A DNA stretch of 64,000 bases, from NCBI GenBank assembly GCA_037447655.1, contig JBBHKE010002599.1:1-64000 (forward strand), in the 5' to 3' direction. The translations under genes and the position numbers were made by a program. Position 1 is the stretch's first letter. Every line of letters starts with the position of its first letter. Below the pieces are notes generated by a model. It made no database searches and was not told where the DNA came from. It saw nothing but the letters and a program-made list of their open reading frames with translations. Positions 30,401 through 42,456 of the stretch are shown in pieces. The DNA is from Zygnema cylindricum (Eukaryota; Streptophyta; Zygnematophyceae; Zygnematales; Zygnemataceae).

Positions 30401-31670
30401 ACTTCACCGAGACCTACGCCCCTGTGGCAAAATTAGCCTCTTTCCACATTCTCCTCTCCCTCGCCGCCTCTGAAGACTGGCACGTTCATCAGTTGGATGT
30501 CCAGACGACGTTCTTGTATGGTGCTCTGAAGGAGGAAACATTCGTCCGAAAACCCGAAGGTTATATCACCCCGGGCAATGAGTACCTCGTTTGTCAACTC
30601 CTCAAATCCCTCTACGGCTTGAAGCAAGCTTCTCGCGTTTGGAGTGAGCACCTTGAAGCTATTCTCATCCGTGAGGGCTTCTGTAAGCTTGCAGCAGACT
30701 TTGAAATATTCTTCAAAGGTAAAGACGACTCTCTTTTGATCATCATCATTTACGTCGATGACCTTGTCCTCTCTAGTCCTTCTCTGTCTACAATTATGCA
30801 AGTCAAAGCCATGCTGAATTCCAATTTTGCCATGACAGATTTAGGAGAATTAGAGTTTTGTCTTGGCATTTTAGTCTCCTGTAATCGTCCAGCCAAAACC
30901 CTCTACCTCTCTAAGGAAAAGTATATCTCTGAGATCTTAGAAAGGTTCTCCATGTCTTAGTGCACTCCTGTCTCCACTCCACTAGATGCCAACACCAAAC
31001 TCATTTCCAACTCCGGTGGGCCTGTCTGCGGAGATATTCACGACTTATATAGGTCCATTGTTGGCAGCCTCATGTATGCAATGAGTGGCAATCAACCAAA
31101 CATTGCTGTAGCAGTCGGGCAGCTGAGTCAGTTTGTTTCCAATCTAACCCCTGAGCACCTCCTGGCGGCTAAGCGCGTCCTCCGCTATCTTCAAGGCACC
31201 AAGTCCCTCCGCCTTACCTTCTCCGGTGGCGACTCTACTACCCTCGTTGGCTTTTGCGATGCGGACAAGGGGGGAGACCTCGACACCCGCCGCTCCACCT
31301 CTGGTGTTTGCTTCTCACTCGGAGGAGGTCTTATTTCCTGGGCCTCAAAATAGCAACCAACTGTTGTTCTCAAATGAGGGAATATATGGCTTCGACCCAT
31401 GCTGCCAAGGAAGCAATCTGGTTGCGATCTCTCCTTGCAAATCTTCAATTTCCTCAAACTTCCGTGACTTAGATATTTTGTGACTCCCAAGGTGCCCTCG
31501 CTCTAATCAGTAACCCGGTTCCTCATCGACCAACCAAACACATAGATATTCAATTTCACTTTACTAGGGTAACTATCGCGGCTGGAACAATCACCTTCAA
31601 CTACTGCCAGACTTCTCTCCAGATGGCGGACTTCCTCACCAAGTCTCTTCATCAACCTCAATTCGACTGA
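27453..31670 (+). pseudogene. Broken Copia gag-pol
   Basis: Pieces of one Copia polyprotein in changing frames: gag N-terminus (27453-27788, 'FNRTDFYSWKYQIEHLF'), more gag with a zinc knuckle 'CRYCRALDHIIFVC' (27838-28158), protease 'WIVDSGASHHLS' (about 28509), gag-pre-integrase and integrase (28854-29654, with 'HLRYGHLSG', 'LIHSDLCGP', 'RTDNGGEF', 'QQNGVVERYNRT'), reverse transcriptase (about 30160-30960, 'QLDVQTTFLYGALKEETFV' and 'YVDD' at 30751), and RNase H (about 31072-31660, where 'GFCDADKGGD' stands in for the usual Ser/Asp pattern). Stops at 27786, 29652, 30958 and about 31351, plus several frameshifts, make it non-autonomous. Confidence 0.9.
27471..27481 (+). other. Primer-binding site like that of the 8120 element
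   Basis: GGTTATGGGCC directly follows the 5' LTR. The first 11 bases match the initiator tRNA-Met anticodon-arm complement found at 9122-9136, and the match then stops. It lies inside the gag frame. Confidence 0.7.
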
Positions 31671-31713
31671 CATCGAGTTTGTGTTGGTCTTACCTTCTAA
31701 GAAAGAGGAAGGG

Positions 31714-32135
31714 TGTTAGAAAAGTAGTCTTTGATTGAAGCTAATTTTCTGACAATGTTTTTAAATATCAAAATTCTGAATTCTGTTTTCTAAGATTTCG
31801 ATATCCAGAATTCTGTAGCCTGAGCAGTTTGTCTTAGTATCTAGGATTTCTGTAATTCAGTCTTTGTGTGTTCTACAGTCAACAGTTTTCTACGTGATAA
31901 GATTCTGGTCAAGATCTGTTTGTTAATCTTGACCGTAGCTCTTGGCCGAAAGGTCAAGTGTCTCTTCAGACTAGGAAAGTACACCTAATTCTCGAGAGGT
32001 TACTCTCGAGATATTTCCACTATTTAGCTTGTCCTTTCCTTTTGTTTTGCAACGGTTTTTTAATTATATAAAAAACAGAACTTTTCTGTCCTCTCTCTTT
32101 CCACTCTATTTGTCACCATGACTTCACCTTTAATA
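31714..32135 (+). repeat. 3' LTR of the older Copia element
   Basis: A 422-bp LTR preceded by a purine tract (31700-31713). It includes a 12-bp insertion relative to the 5' LTR that creates the palindrome 'ctcgagaggttactctcgag'. The boundary with flanking DNA is at 32135/32136. Confidence 0.85.
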
Positions 32136-32622
32136 GGTAGTACATCTTTAATCCACAATAAAGACAACGATGACAAGTGATCGTCCAATGGCTCCAAAAA
32201 TGGAAGCTATTTATAGAATAAAAAAATTTACAGAATAAAAGATTTACACATTTTCCAGTAAGGTTTTTTCTTTGTTTTGAAGTCAATGTTTGATTGTTGC
32301 TTGATTTCTCCATTGATCTTTTCCAAAAGGAAACTCACACTTCTCACTCCAGACTTACAACAAAAACAAGATATTGCAAATCTTATCAAAAATCATCTAA
32401 GAAGTATGTTTAACTCAAATTCAATGACAGAAATATAAAAGCACACCGGGTAACAGAAATACTATCACTTCGCAAACCATCAATAATCACTTACACATCA
32501 GTAAAAACCCTAAAGAGCTCCTAACCCTAAAAAAACCTTAAAAAACCTTATAAAACCAAATAAACCGTCAAAACCCAAAAATACCTTAAAAACTCTAAAA
32601 ACCCTGATAAAACCTCTAATAC
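32136..32622. other. Probable intron remnant of the GT8 gene, no exon seen
   Basis: The sequence between the LTR and the GT8 exon lacks a second GT8 exon on the minus strand. From 32510 to 32622 it consists of 'aaaccctaaaa/aaaaacctt' words (TTTTTAGGG on the minus strand), the same simple sequence seen in introns of the aldo-keto reductase gene. Confidence 0.5.
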
Positions 32623-33134
32623 CTGAAATGGCATAGTGATTCCCTGTCAAGCTCCGGAGAACTTCACTTCGAGGAAGCTCCTTTCCATGCATTCTCGCTT
32701 GTGCCTCCAAATCCCATCGTAAACTGTCACAAACTCCTGCCGGACCTTCAATTTTCCATAAATCATTATCCGGAGGAGCCACACAAAGCATATCGGCATC
32801 GAGAAACGCAATTTTTTTATACCTAATTAACGAGAATGCCTTAAATTTTGTTAAACAATACTTCAACCAAGGATTGTACATATGACCGAATCGACTCTGA
32901 GGACGCTGGTGTACGGACATGGATGCCTCAATTTTGTCGACAACAACCACATAATCCCAAACTGATTCGAGAGCTGTTTTTAAAATTTTGTCGGCAATTA
33001 TCTCTTCGGTAACCATGCATATCATGTCCGCTTTGGTGCCATGGTTACGGATAGATTGACCAAGAACAAGTGCTCCACAAACATATGATTTTTGTAACAT
33101 TACAAGAGTCACCCAGGCAAAAGAAGCCATGGAG

Positions 33135-33166
<32 letters not shown>

Positions 33167-33226
33167 TACATCAACATTATCATTTTTCTTTTTGTTATTA
33201 TCGCCTTTGTCGGAAACTCGACTCAT
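32623..33226 (-). CDS. GT8 (glycogenin-like) glycosyltransferase, first exon only
   Basis: The minus-strand frame from ATG at 33226 encodes a short charged leader with an 11-residue Asp run (a TCA microsatellite), then the start of a GT8 domain: 'SFAWVTLVMLQKSYVCGALV', 'YNPWLKYCLTKFKAFSLI' and the metal-binding 'FLDADMLCV' (DxD at about 32793-32801). GT8 enzymes of this type transfer sugar from UDP-sugars; plant relatives act on xylan, sphingolipids or starch primers. The exon ends in TTTCAG|GTATTA at 32623/32622, a good donor in phase 1. No later exon is found before the Copia LTR at 32135, so the C-terminal half of the domain is absent here. The gene is either truncated by the rearrangement that accompanies the retroelement or has a very long intron. 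An alternative start is the Met at 33131, after the Asp run. Confidence 0.7.
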
Positions 33227-34413
33227 TCTGTCACTTTTCTCTCCCTCTTGTTCTCTCCATACTCTTTTGATCTTACATCTGCTTTCTTTTCTTTTTCGCA
33301 ATTTTCATTTCTTTGTTGCTCCGACCTTCATCACCTTCTCTTTTATTCCTCGTAAACTTTCCTACCTTATACTTTAATTTTTCGAACTTTAATTTTTCGA
33401 ACTGGTTCACCATCCGGTTTCAGCAAGCATAGCCTTGCGTAGGAAGTTTCTGAGAAGGTTCCTCGTCTCATGCAATGACACAAGTCACAAAGAAGCAAAC
33501 ATAAATTTTGAAATTTTGATCAAAATGGATTTGGCAAAAAAAAAAAAAGGAGTCGCGTCACATGGAGGCACAAGCAGTAAAACTGCGTGCCAGCTCAGTT
33601 CCATTACTGGAAGTGCGACTGCGACATAGAAACGGTGCGTTCATAATTGAGGAACGAGGACGAAAACAGTTTTGACTCTCATAAACGGATTGACGTGTCT
33701 ACGTTGAACTCTTCCATTTCTATGCTCCAGTTCCACATACATTAATGAGTATGAGACTGTAACCAACTGTCCTCCAAGTACAATACAGTATACTGTATGG
33801 TACACGTAGTCGGGCAAAGGGGGAAAAAAAAAAAAAAAAAAAGGCTGCCCGTTTCCACTGCAATGTTTTGGCTAAAGCTGGAAAGGTCTTAACATCATAC
33901 CCTTCGTTAATGTGACTTCATTTTAGGGTTTTCAAAGTATAGTATAGTCTCTTTGATCTGTATTCGGTTAGTTGCTTGCACTTTTTTTTTTGGTTTTCTT
34001 TCCTGTTGCTGAAGGGAAAATATCGGGAAAAGGAGACAAAAAGGAAAAAGCTTGAACTAGTTTGGTGTATCCTCTAAGGCTACTTTTTAGGGTTTTCGGT
34101 TGTAATAGGTTCACGGAGAGTGTGAAAAGCGAGAAGCGGTTCAGAAGAAGAAATTTACATAGAGGAAGGGTGAGAGGGAAGGAGACTTTGAGAGAGAAGC
34201 GGAGAGACAGAGAGGAGAGAGAAGCAGAGAGAGGGAGACAGAAGCAGAGTGTGAGATAGATAGATAGAGAGAGAGAAAGAGAACCAGAGAGAGAGGGATA
34301 TAGAGGGAGGGAGAGAGAGAAGGACGAGGTGAAAGTGAGGCGGAGGGAGAGTTAGGGAGAAACAGGGAAGGAGATTTCCTTTTAAGTCTGGAAATAGGGT
34401 CTGGCATCGTGCC
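33227..34413. other. Intergenic region between divergent GT8 and SMG7 genes
   Basis: GT8 (minus) and SMG7 (plus) are divergently oriented, so this stretch should hold both promoters and leaders. It has poly-A at about 33823-33841 and a purine-rich (GAGA/AGAG) tract at about 34130-34380 directly before the SMG7 start, likely in the 5' leader. GA-rich leaders are common in plants; no specific factor site is claimed. Confidence 0.5.
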
Positions 34414-34437
34414 ATGGATGATGAGCCTGAAGAGTGA
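34414..34437 (+). other. Upstream ORF overlapping the SMG7 start codon
   Basis: ATGGATGATGAG... encodes seven codons plus stop (34414-34437). It begins four bases before the main ATG (34418) in another frame and overlaps it. The nested ATGs at 34414, 34418 and 34421 mean that start choice decides between the short peptide and SMG7. Confidence 0.55.
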
Positions 34438-37400
34438 TCACGAAGCCCGTGCACTGGTGAAAGGACAATATAAGCAGGTATAGAAATAATATTTACGATT
34501 ATTGTATAGTTTTAAGAGTATGTATGTAAGAACGTTTTGATTCTGTGTTTGGTTGCAGAAGATTTTCTAAGAGTATCTAAGAATATTGAACAGTATTTTA
34601 AAAGAAATGATTGAACTCTGTTTGATTTTTCAGGATATGTAAGAATATATAGTAAAAATATTTAAGAACCTGTCGTTTGAACTGTTTTCAGTTGCTCGTT
34701 TGGATACAGAAAGTGCATTATGATTTCATACTAGATAGACCCGGACTACAGTAGTGGTCGATTCATTCTATTTACTTACTTTTATTTTCTAAATAAATAC
34801 AGCAGATGACTTGATGTCTGGTGCAGGTTATGGCTAGATTCGTGATTAGTTCTTTCAGGTTTTTTCTGAGGATACCTTTTTTTGAAGTTTGTTGCTGATG
34901 TATTTATGGCGAAGTTATTGTCGTTCAATTCATTCAGTTGTAAAATGGATTGCAAGTAACCCTTGGGATTTGCTCCTGTTTATTTTTCAGTAGATTAGGT
35001 CATTTGTACCACAGTCTAAAAGTTGGAAAAGTATGGAAACCTGTATGATATGCATGTATACTACGGGGTATCCTGATATAGCGTTTCCATGCGTTTTTGC
35101 ACCAATCATGATAACCAGTGATAATCACCTTCCAGATTTTCAGAGGTTATGGAAGTTGCAGATTAATCATGACTAGATGAATGATACATTTATTAGTTCT
35201 AGTTTTCACTGTTAGATACAGCTTATGGGAAGTATTACCGTTTATCAATGGTTATAGATTGAAATTGTTTTCAAACTTAAATTTAAAAAAACTGTCTGCG
35301 TTTATTCTCACTATTAGATACATTTATAGGAATTTTATCCGTTTTCTATTAGTTATGGTTCAATATTGTTTCTTTTATTGTAAATTACAAAAAGTAACCG
35401 TTTGCTTTACGGCAAAGAGACCTCATAGTTCATTCAGCTTGTAGGTATAGAATTGAGAATATGAAATTTGATTTCTGGTTTTGGCTTAATTGTTCTTTTG
35501 CTCACCGAGGGATCAAATTGTTTTCTGGTTTTTTCCACTGTATTCTAGGTTTTTAACTTTTTTAACTCAGTCTAACTGTTTTCTCTTCTTAGTTCTTAGT
35601 CAAACTGTCGGCTCGATCTCTCTCCCCGTGGTTGCTCTTTTTATTTTCTTTGTTTATTTATTTACTTCTGGTTTCATTTGGGATTACCTCCACTGGTGTT
35701 TTGATTTTTCGATGTCTGTCCTTTTTCTTATCTTGTTGCTTGATGCTGTTCGCACTGCTGTTGAAGGATAGGATTGTTATTTTGCTCAGTTGTACCTTGG
35801 CTGTGGTGAAAAAGAGACTTGAATAGTCCTGGGACCATTATGCACTGTGCTGGAAAGAAATATTTTAAGAGAGCATAAAGGGAAGTGGAAAGCTCAACAT
35901 GCCTGAATTGATGTCTCGCGCACTCAAATATTACTGTTTCCTCCATTCGTTTTTTCCCTGATCTCATCCTGTTGGTTTGTTTATATTGAAGGAGACTGGT
36001 AATTATACATCCTATTTCTGATTGTTACTGGCCAGTAGTTGCAGTAATCTTACAGGAAATTTCAATTTGTAACTTTTTCTGTACATTTACTGCGATTACT
36101 GGCCAGTAATGTCATTAATCGTGTATGTGTAATTGGCTTACCAAGCAATGGACTCCAGAAGGTTTGTCATGTGCATGACTTGCGTCTACTTGAATTTTTT
36201 GTTTTCTGTTTAACACCATATTCACAGTGTTCCTACTTTCTGTCATTTTTCAGGCTCAGGATCTCGAAAAGCAGCTTCGAAGCCTGCTGACATCAAAAGG
36301 TCCCTTGGACCCAGCAGTGCGTGACATTCGAAATAGCCTGAGGGAGAAATATGAATACATCATTCTTTCTGACCATGAGTTCGCAGAGTCAAAACGTGTG
36401 GAATTGGCTCTGTGGACTCTCAGCTACAAAAGAATTGAGGAATTTCGAGCCAGAATCAGGAAACAGGCGACAGCTCCTCCTCCTCCCCTCCCTGTGGGAC
36501 ATGGAGCCCTGGCCTCCAGGACTGGACAAGCTTCTCGTAGAGAAGCTCTCCAGAAAATCCTTGGTTATTTTCGGAGTTTCCTGTCAGAAGCGTCTGGCTT
36601 TTATCACGAGTTGATTAGCAAACTGAAAGCACGGCATGGTATGCCTCAGGATTTCTCTTTTGCGAATACCAATGGTGGTCATATTGGTCAAATAACCGGC
36701 GAATCAGATGCCCAGATTGCTGAACTTCATCGTTGTCAGGTTTCGTGTCATCGGTGTCTCATTTATCTTGGGGATTTGGCTCGATATAAGGAATTACATA
36801 TCGATGGAGATCCTAGTTTAAGGGATTGGTCTGTAGCTGCCGGGTACTATCTTCAAGCTGCTGCAACATGGCCTGCGAGTGGTAACCCCCATAATCAGGT
36901 TGGTGTTTTTTATCTTTTTTCTATTTATATTCGTTGAAATGAGGTGCTATTGTAGGAGGAGGGAGTGTATTGTGTCGCGGTTTTTCTTGTTTGAGGTGTT
37001 TATGATATTTTTGTGTTTCTTTTTGGGCTTTTCAAACGTTAGAATTGTTGAATAGAATGCACCTGAAGCCGAAATTGAAGCATTGTTCAAATGTGCGAAA
37101 ACAATTGTAAACGCTGTATTTCGTTACCTCGTTCTGTACGCGTGTTATACGATTTTTTCAGGTATTGTACACGTATGGTACGGGGTGATAAGATATAGTG
37201 CTCCCAATTGTTTTCACACATTTGAATTATGAGTTGAAGGTATTGACGATATAGGCTGGTACATCTGCTTTTATAATGGTTTAGCTTAAGTCTTGTCCAA
37301 TGAAAATCCGATGAAAATCTGTTTTTGAAAAACACGTTTGTCTTGTTTGGATGAGGCAACAGTTAGCGGTATTGGCGACATATGTAGATGATGAGCTTCT

Positions 37401-40400
37401 GGCTGTTTACCGCTATTACCGAAGCCTTTCTGTGGAGTCTCCTTTTCCAACCGCCAAGGAAAACCTCACTCTTTTGTTTGAAAAGGTAAGCTTTTTTTTT
37501 TTTTTTGGTAATGTCGTGGTTGTCTTATGCCTCTTTTTAGTTATCCTTTTCCAACACCAATGAGCTGTTTCTTTTTATGATTGGTGTTTGCTTAGCCTGT
37601 CTCTCTTGCAACAAGTCTTGTATGGTTTTCACTGTATGAATTTACTCTCAGAACTAGTCCGAAGTTGTTTAAAATGTTGTTCAACTCCGACTTTGTTATT
37701 GGATTTTCAGTTGGTGAATGAATTGTGGGTTGTCAAAGCAGGAGAGAAACCTTGTAAAATGAGCAAGTTTAAGAAGATTTGGAATTTGCAATTTGAGCAT
37801 GTTTGGGAAGAGTTTATTTTATGGACAACCTCGTTTTTTATAATTGCTGAACCAGCTAAATTGGATTCTGTCTAACAATCATTTATTCATGTGAAATTTT
37901 TTATTGATTTGACTCGTGTGTTTGGTGGCTTTCAGGGTCGCATGTTTGTGAAATATAATGAAGTGGGATGATTATAATCCCAGCTATATACTGCTGATGT
38001 ACTGTGAATTTGTTTTCTTGATTCTCATATTCCTACTTATTCCTTTTTTTATCTGATTTGCAGAACCGTCAGCGCTATTCAGGACTACCTGATGTTGGGA
38101 TTATTTCAACTGTTGGGGAGAAGATTTCTGGTGTGGGTGTTGGGGACCGTCTTGTATCAACATTTCAAGGAGAACTTAAATTGGCTCTGAAAAACCATAG
38201 TAGAAGTGGGCAATCACCTAATAATGGCAACCAGTCTTCAGGAAGCCCAGCCTTGGGCGGTGGTGCGAGGCTTCCGGAACTTCGGAAGAGTTTCCGCATT
38301 CGTTTTGTTCGTTTGAATGGCATTATCTTCACAAAGACAAGGTCTGTGAATCAGCACCAAGACAGCTGTCTATGATGTATAGAATTTTTCATCGATTTTG
38401 CTGTTGGTTTTCTTTCTTATGTCTTCCCTATCAAACGGAAAGGCCAACCCTCCCCCCCCCCCTTTTTTTGTGGCTTAAATACGTGAAATTTTCATGTAGC
38501 GCTCACTCCTGTTCAACCTGGTTTGGGAGGAAATATTGCAAACCAAACAAAGGACTTTGCTCTTTTGCAAAATGAACTGAATTCAATTTCTGAAGTAAAT
38601 TTGCTTTACTAAACCAATAGCCACCAATTATCCGTTCGTCTTTGCATAGTTAAATACTGAAAACCTCTTTGAGAACAAGGATACGTATGAAAGCGTGTCA
38701 GTGGCAATTTTCTGATTACATAATGGCAAATTCGAATCCAACCAATTTGTGGACAGAAGTACCGGAACGGAACCTGTTTGGAAAGGAACCTGGTATCTTG
38801 ATCTTTGTGCTATTTTTGACCCTGTAATCAGCAGGTATTTTGCCAAAATAGGGTATTAGTAAGTACAAGGAGTTTGTCTAAATTCTTTTCATCACTTGTT
38901 ATGTGTCATATAGCTGTATTTGTGTATCCTTTTGGACAATATCCACAGAAGTGTATATAGTGTATGTGTCAAATGGTAAACAAATGGCCAACCATTCATG
39001 CTTACATGGGACACATTGCTACTTTTTTGCAGTATTGAGTCATTTCCAGAAGTATACCTTGCAACTGTGAGGGAATTGGAGGAGCTTTTAGCTGTCGAGG
39101 ATTTGAATCTGGAGGCAGGACTTGGCTCCGACCATCGCAATGGCATAGGTAGTGGTAGTGGCGGGGCCGCTGGAATAGTACAGCTGATAGTTATTTTGAT
39201 TTTCACTGCACTGAACATCAACTCGAGTCCGGAAAACTATACTCCTACATACGCTGAAGTATTGCAACGCTCCCAGCTCTTCCAACACACCTTCACAGCA
39301 CTATTTGAATGTGCTGGAAGGCTCGTCCGCCGATTACTTGCCTCAACTCAGCCTCTAAAGAGTCCCGTTATGCCAGCGGTGTTGGTTTTGTTAGAGTGGT
39401 TGGCTTCTTATAGTGAGATGGCGATTGGATCAGAAATGAGTGACAGACAGGGGAAGGCGCGAGCTTTTTTTTGGGGCCAAATTGTGGCACTCTTGAACTT
39501 CATCCTTTACCAAATGGCAGCAGAAGGCCACAATGGAGGGGAATCAAACAAGTCTAATATACTGGAGTCAAATGATGCTGTCTTAGAGCGCCTTGACCAG
39601 GGTACACCTCTGTGGGAAGATTATGAGTTGCGAGGATTTCAGCCACTAGTGCTCATACAAAACAGTTTGGACTATTCAAAACCAATGCAAAGAATGGGAG
39701 CCGGTGGTCCGGAACAGCAGGTTCGTTTGAGAAGAATTTTAAAAGCAGGAAATAAGTTAGCTAAATGTTTTGTTGGCACAGGGCAGGGTTTCGGGTTGGA
39801 TGAGAATGCAGGCAGGTTTGTTATAGCTGGGCAGGGAGCTCCTGTGAAAATTAATGCTGGTCTATCCGAAGAAGAGACAGCTGGACCGGTTTTGCCAGAG
39901 CTGAACGTTGCTGAGATAGGAAAGGAGACTTCTATTTCGGCACTGAATGAGGTGGGTGAAAAAGGTGGATCCTCAAAGGAAGTGGTAGAGGGTGTTGCTC
40001 TGGAAAATGGTCTGGAGGCCTGGGATGAAGCGCAAGAGGAGGAGCACGAGGGTCAAGAGGGGCAAGATGATGGAGAAGATGAGCCTGCTTGGGCTATGGA
40101 GGATGGAAAAGCGGCACCAGAATTAGATCCTGATGAAGAAAAATGGCAAAAGCAGAAAGAATTGGAGCTTGAGCAGATGAGACAAATGCAGCATCAGGAA
40201 CGGCAGGTTGAGAAGTTGCTTCAAGATGAACTTGAAGATGTGGATCCTACGGTTCAGATGCAAACGCCAAATTTGGAGGAAATGGATCAGGAAGAGGTAA
40301 TTGTTTTTAGGCCAGCCGTACAAAAAGAACAAGTTATTCCTGTTCCGGGGTCGAAAGCAAGTCCTAGACTTGCTGTTCAGAATGAATCAGGTCACCAATT

Positions 40401-42456
40401 GGGTGTCACATCAAAAACAGTCGATCGACAAGCTCTTTCTATTTCTACAGGATTGCAACCACATACACCTCCGCCATTGGTAACCGTACCGACCAACCAC
40501 ATTCCTCTCTTGGAGACTACTGCGAAGAATTCCGAGATAGTGGTGGTTTCTAGTGGAGCTCCCATATCTAACCCTGAGACATCAAGCTGGGCTTCTCCAG
40601 TAGGCCAATGGGAGAGGAATGCTGGGTCTCCTGTCCCTCATGCTGTGAATGCAGGATCAAATCTTTTCCAACACGCAGTGCCTCATGGGCATGGTGATAA
40701 TTTTAAATTACCTTTGGAGACTCCGTCCCATTTTCAGGCTGAGGCTTTCAATGATGGTTTGCCTCCCCCTGGTGTACTTTTCAATAGTGCTTCGTTGGAT
40801 TCTCGGGCCCAGAATGCTGGTAGAGTAGTACGGCCTGAAAATGAATTGCCCTCATCAGCTCCTTCTCTTCAAGAATGGATGAAGCGAAATGGGGGAAACA
40901 AGGCAGTCAATGGTATGGATACAGTGAAGAACATGTCTGGAGCTCCGGCCAGCACCAGTGGTTTGGATTTTGCCCTTCTGAGCTCGTTATTGGGTTTGTC
41001 ATCGGGACAACAGCCTCATCCGGTGCGTCAACCTGTCAATTCACTTGATTACAATATTCGACAAACTGGTTATATTCAGGAAAATGTTAGTGATGGGCAG
41101 GTAAATCAAAATCAAAGCTCTTCACAGCTTTATGGATCAGAAATTGGAGGATACCAACAACCCACAAATGCAAGTTCAGCAAGTCTACAATCTCTTCTTG
41201 GGGCTTTATCCAATTTCCAGGCGGCTTCCACGTATCCTCCTTCAGGACCCTTGCCCAATCCTCCTCCACAGTACAGGGGCTCTCCTTTCCCCCCTGGGTC
41301 CCTGGGGGACATTGCAACACGTTTGTATGGGTCATATCAAGGCAATACAATTCAGGAGAGTCAACAGCATGAATCGATGAATGGACGGTCTGGTCAGAGG
41401 ACTTTCTCTACGGGTCATATTATCGGTAACCCGCCAGACCCGCAGAGACAGTTGGAGGATGGGAATTACTTAACAAAACAGGGAACTCACGTCCTGAATG
41501 GAACAACAGCGAGCATTTCTGGGCCTCGAGGTCCCCAAGTCGGGTATATACAACATCCTCATGCCTCTCAACGCCCCGGAAACTCAGAAACTGCTTACTC
41601 TTCATATTTTGATGCAAATGAAAATCTTATGGCACAACCTTCCTCAAGTCTCTTCATGCAAAATGATCCTCGACTCCCCATGATAGATCGTGTTCATCGG
41701 AGCTCTACTCCCCAAAATGGTGTGATTGGTCGGAATGGGAGTGGATTGTTACAAGGAAACGTCGTTGGGTCAGGTATAGTCTCTGGTATGGGTTTGGGAC
41801 AAAATAATTCCGGTATGGAGGGAGGATGGGTACCTCCTACCAGAAACTCAGGGTTTTCAAATGGTATTGGTGGAGACACGGCCTCTCTTCCTGAGGCGAC
41901 AGAAAGTGTTCATCAAAATCTTGCTGCTGGGCAAACACACGGTCATTACTCTCCAAATTTAGGGTTTGTCGGTTCATCAAGCATTCAGAAAACTCCAGTG
42001 AGTGGTAACATTAGGCAACTTCAACCCTGGATTGACTCACCTTCGACAGGAGGAGCGTTTCCGAGTGATGACTATGGATGGTTAGATCAATATACTCATG
42101 TCAGGCCGAGGCCTACTCATGAGAGTTTTAAAGATAGTCAAACTTTTGGTCAAAGCATTAATCAGTGGGAAGGAGCCGCTACAAGTCTCTGGGGTGGTGG
42201 TAAAAATAAGCCGTCTGGGTTCAATACAACTTCAAATACTACTAGCGGTCCATCTGGTTTTGATGCGGTACATGGAACAGATGATAATTTACTTCCTTTT
42301 CCTGGAATGAGATCACCCCAGCAACAAAAGGTTTATGAGTGGGTTCAACAACAGTCAGGAGATCAGCAACAGAATCAACAGGTGTCACATCGTCAAGCTG
42401 TTGGTTCCCCGACTTGGACTGACACGCCTTCGGGACGAAATCCTGACGGTTCGTAG
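34418..42456 (+). CDS. SMG7: SMG7/EST1-like nonsense-mediated decay factor
   Basis: Five coding exons: 34418-34477, 36254-36898, 37363-37485, 38064-38341 and 39033-42456. All introns are GT-AG, the sum is 4530 bases, and the product is 1509 residues. The N-terminus 'YKQAQDLEKQL' leads into 'SLREKYEYIILSDHEFAE' and the EST1 14-3-3-like and TPR-type helical domain (about residues 20-500), with the family signature 'SGNPHNQLAVLATYVDDE' across the exon 2/3 junction and 'RFVRLNGIIFTKTSIESF' across exon 4/5. An acidic, Gln/Glu-rich coiled region (about 680-770) is followed by the plant SMG7 motif 'EEVIVFRP' (about 787) and a long disordered Ser/Gly/Gln-rich tail ending in Gln runs. SMG7 binds phospho-UPF1 and directs premature-stop transcripts to decay; in Arabidopsis it is also needed for meiotic exit. 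The protein is longer than the roughly 1,050 residues usual in angiosperms, mainly in the tail. The start is chosen because it splices in frame and matches the family. Confidence 0.92.

Larger units (their letters stand above)
27054..32135 (+). mobile_element. Older, broken Ty1/copia retrotransposon
   Basis: The left LTR is 27054-27470 and the right LTR 31714-32135; both start TGTTAGAAAAG and end CTTTAATA. By eye they are about 94-95 percent identical, with two larger indels (10 bp and 12 bp). The primer-binding site is at 27471-27481 and the polypurine tract 'agaaagaggaaggg' at 31700-31713. All Copia domains are present in order but split by stops and frameshifts. No target duplication: the left flank is the CT tract (tcctc) and the right flank is unrelated (ggtag), so a rearrangement has removed one original flank. 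Confidence 0.9.

Noticed and set aside
33129-33377. Plus-strand His/Ser-run frames
   Set aside because: They are the reverse strand of the Asp-run microsatellite in the GT8 exon.
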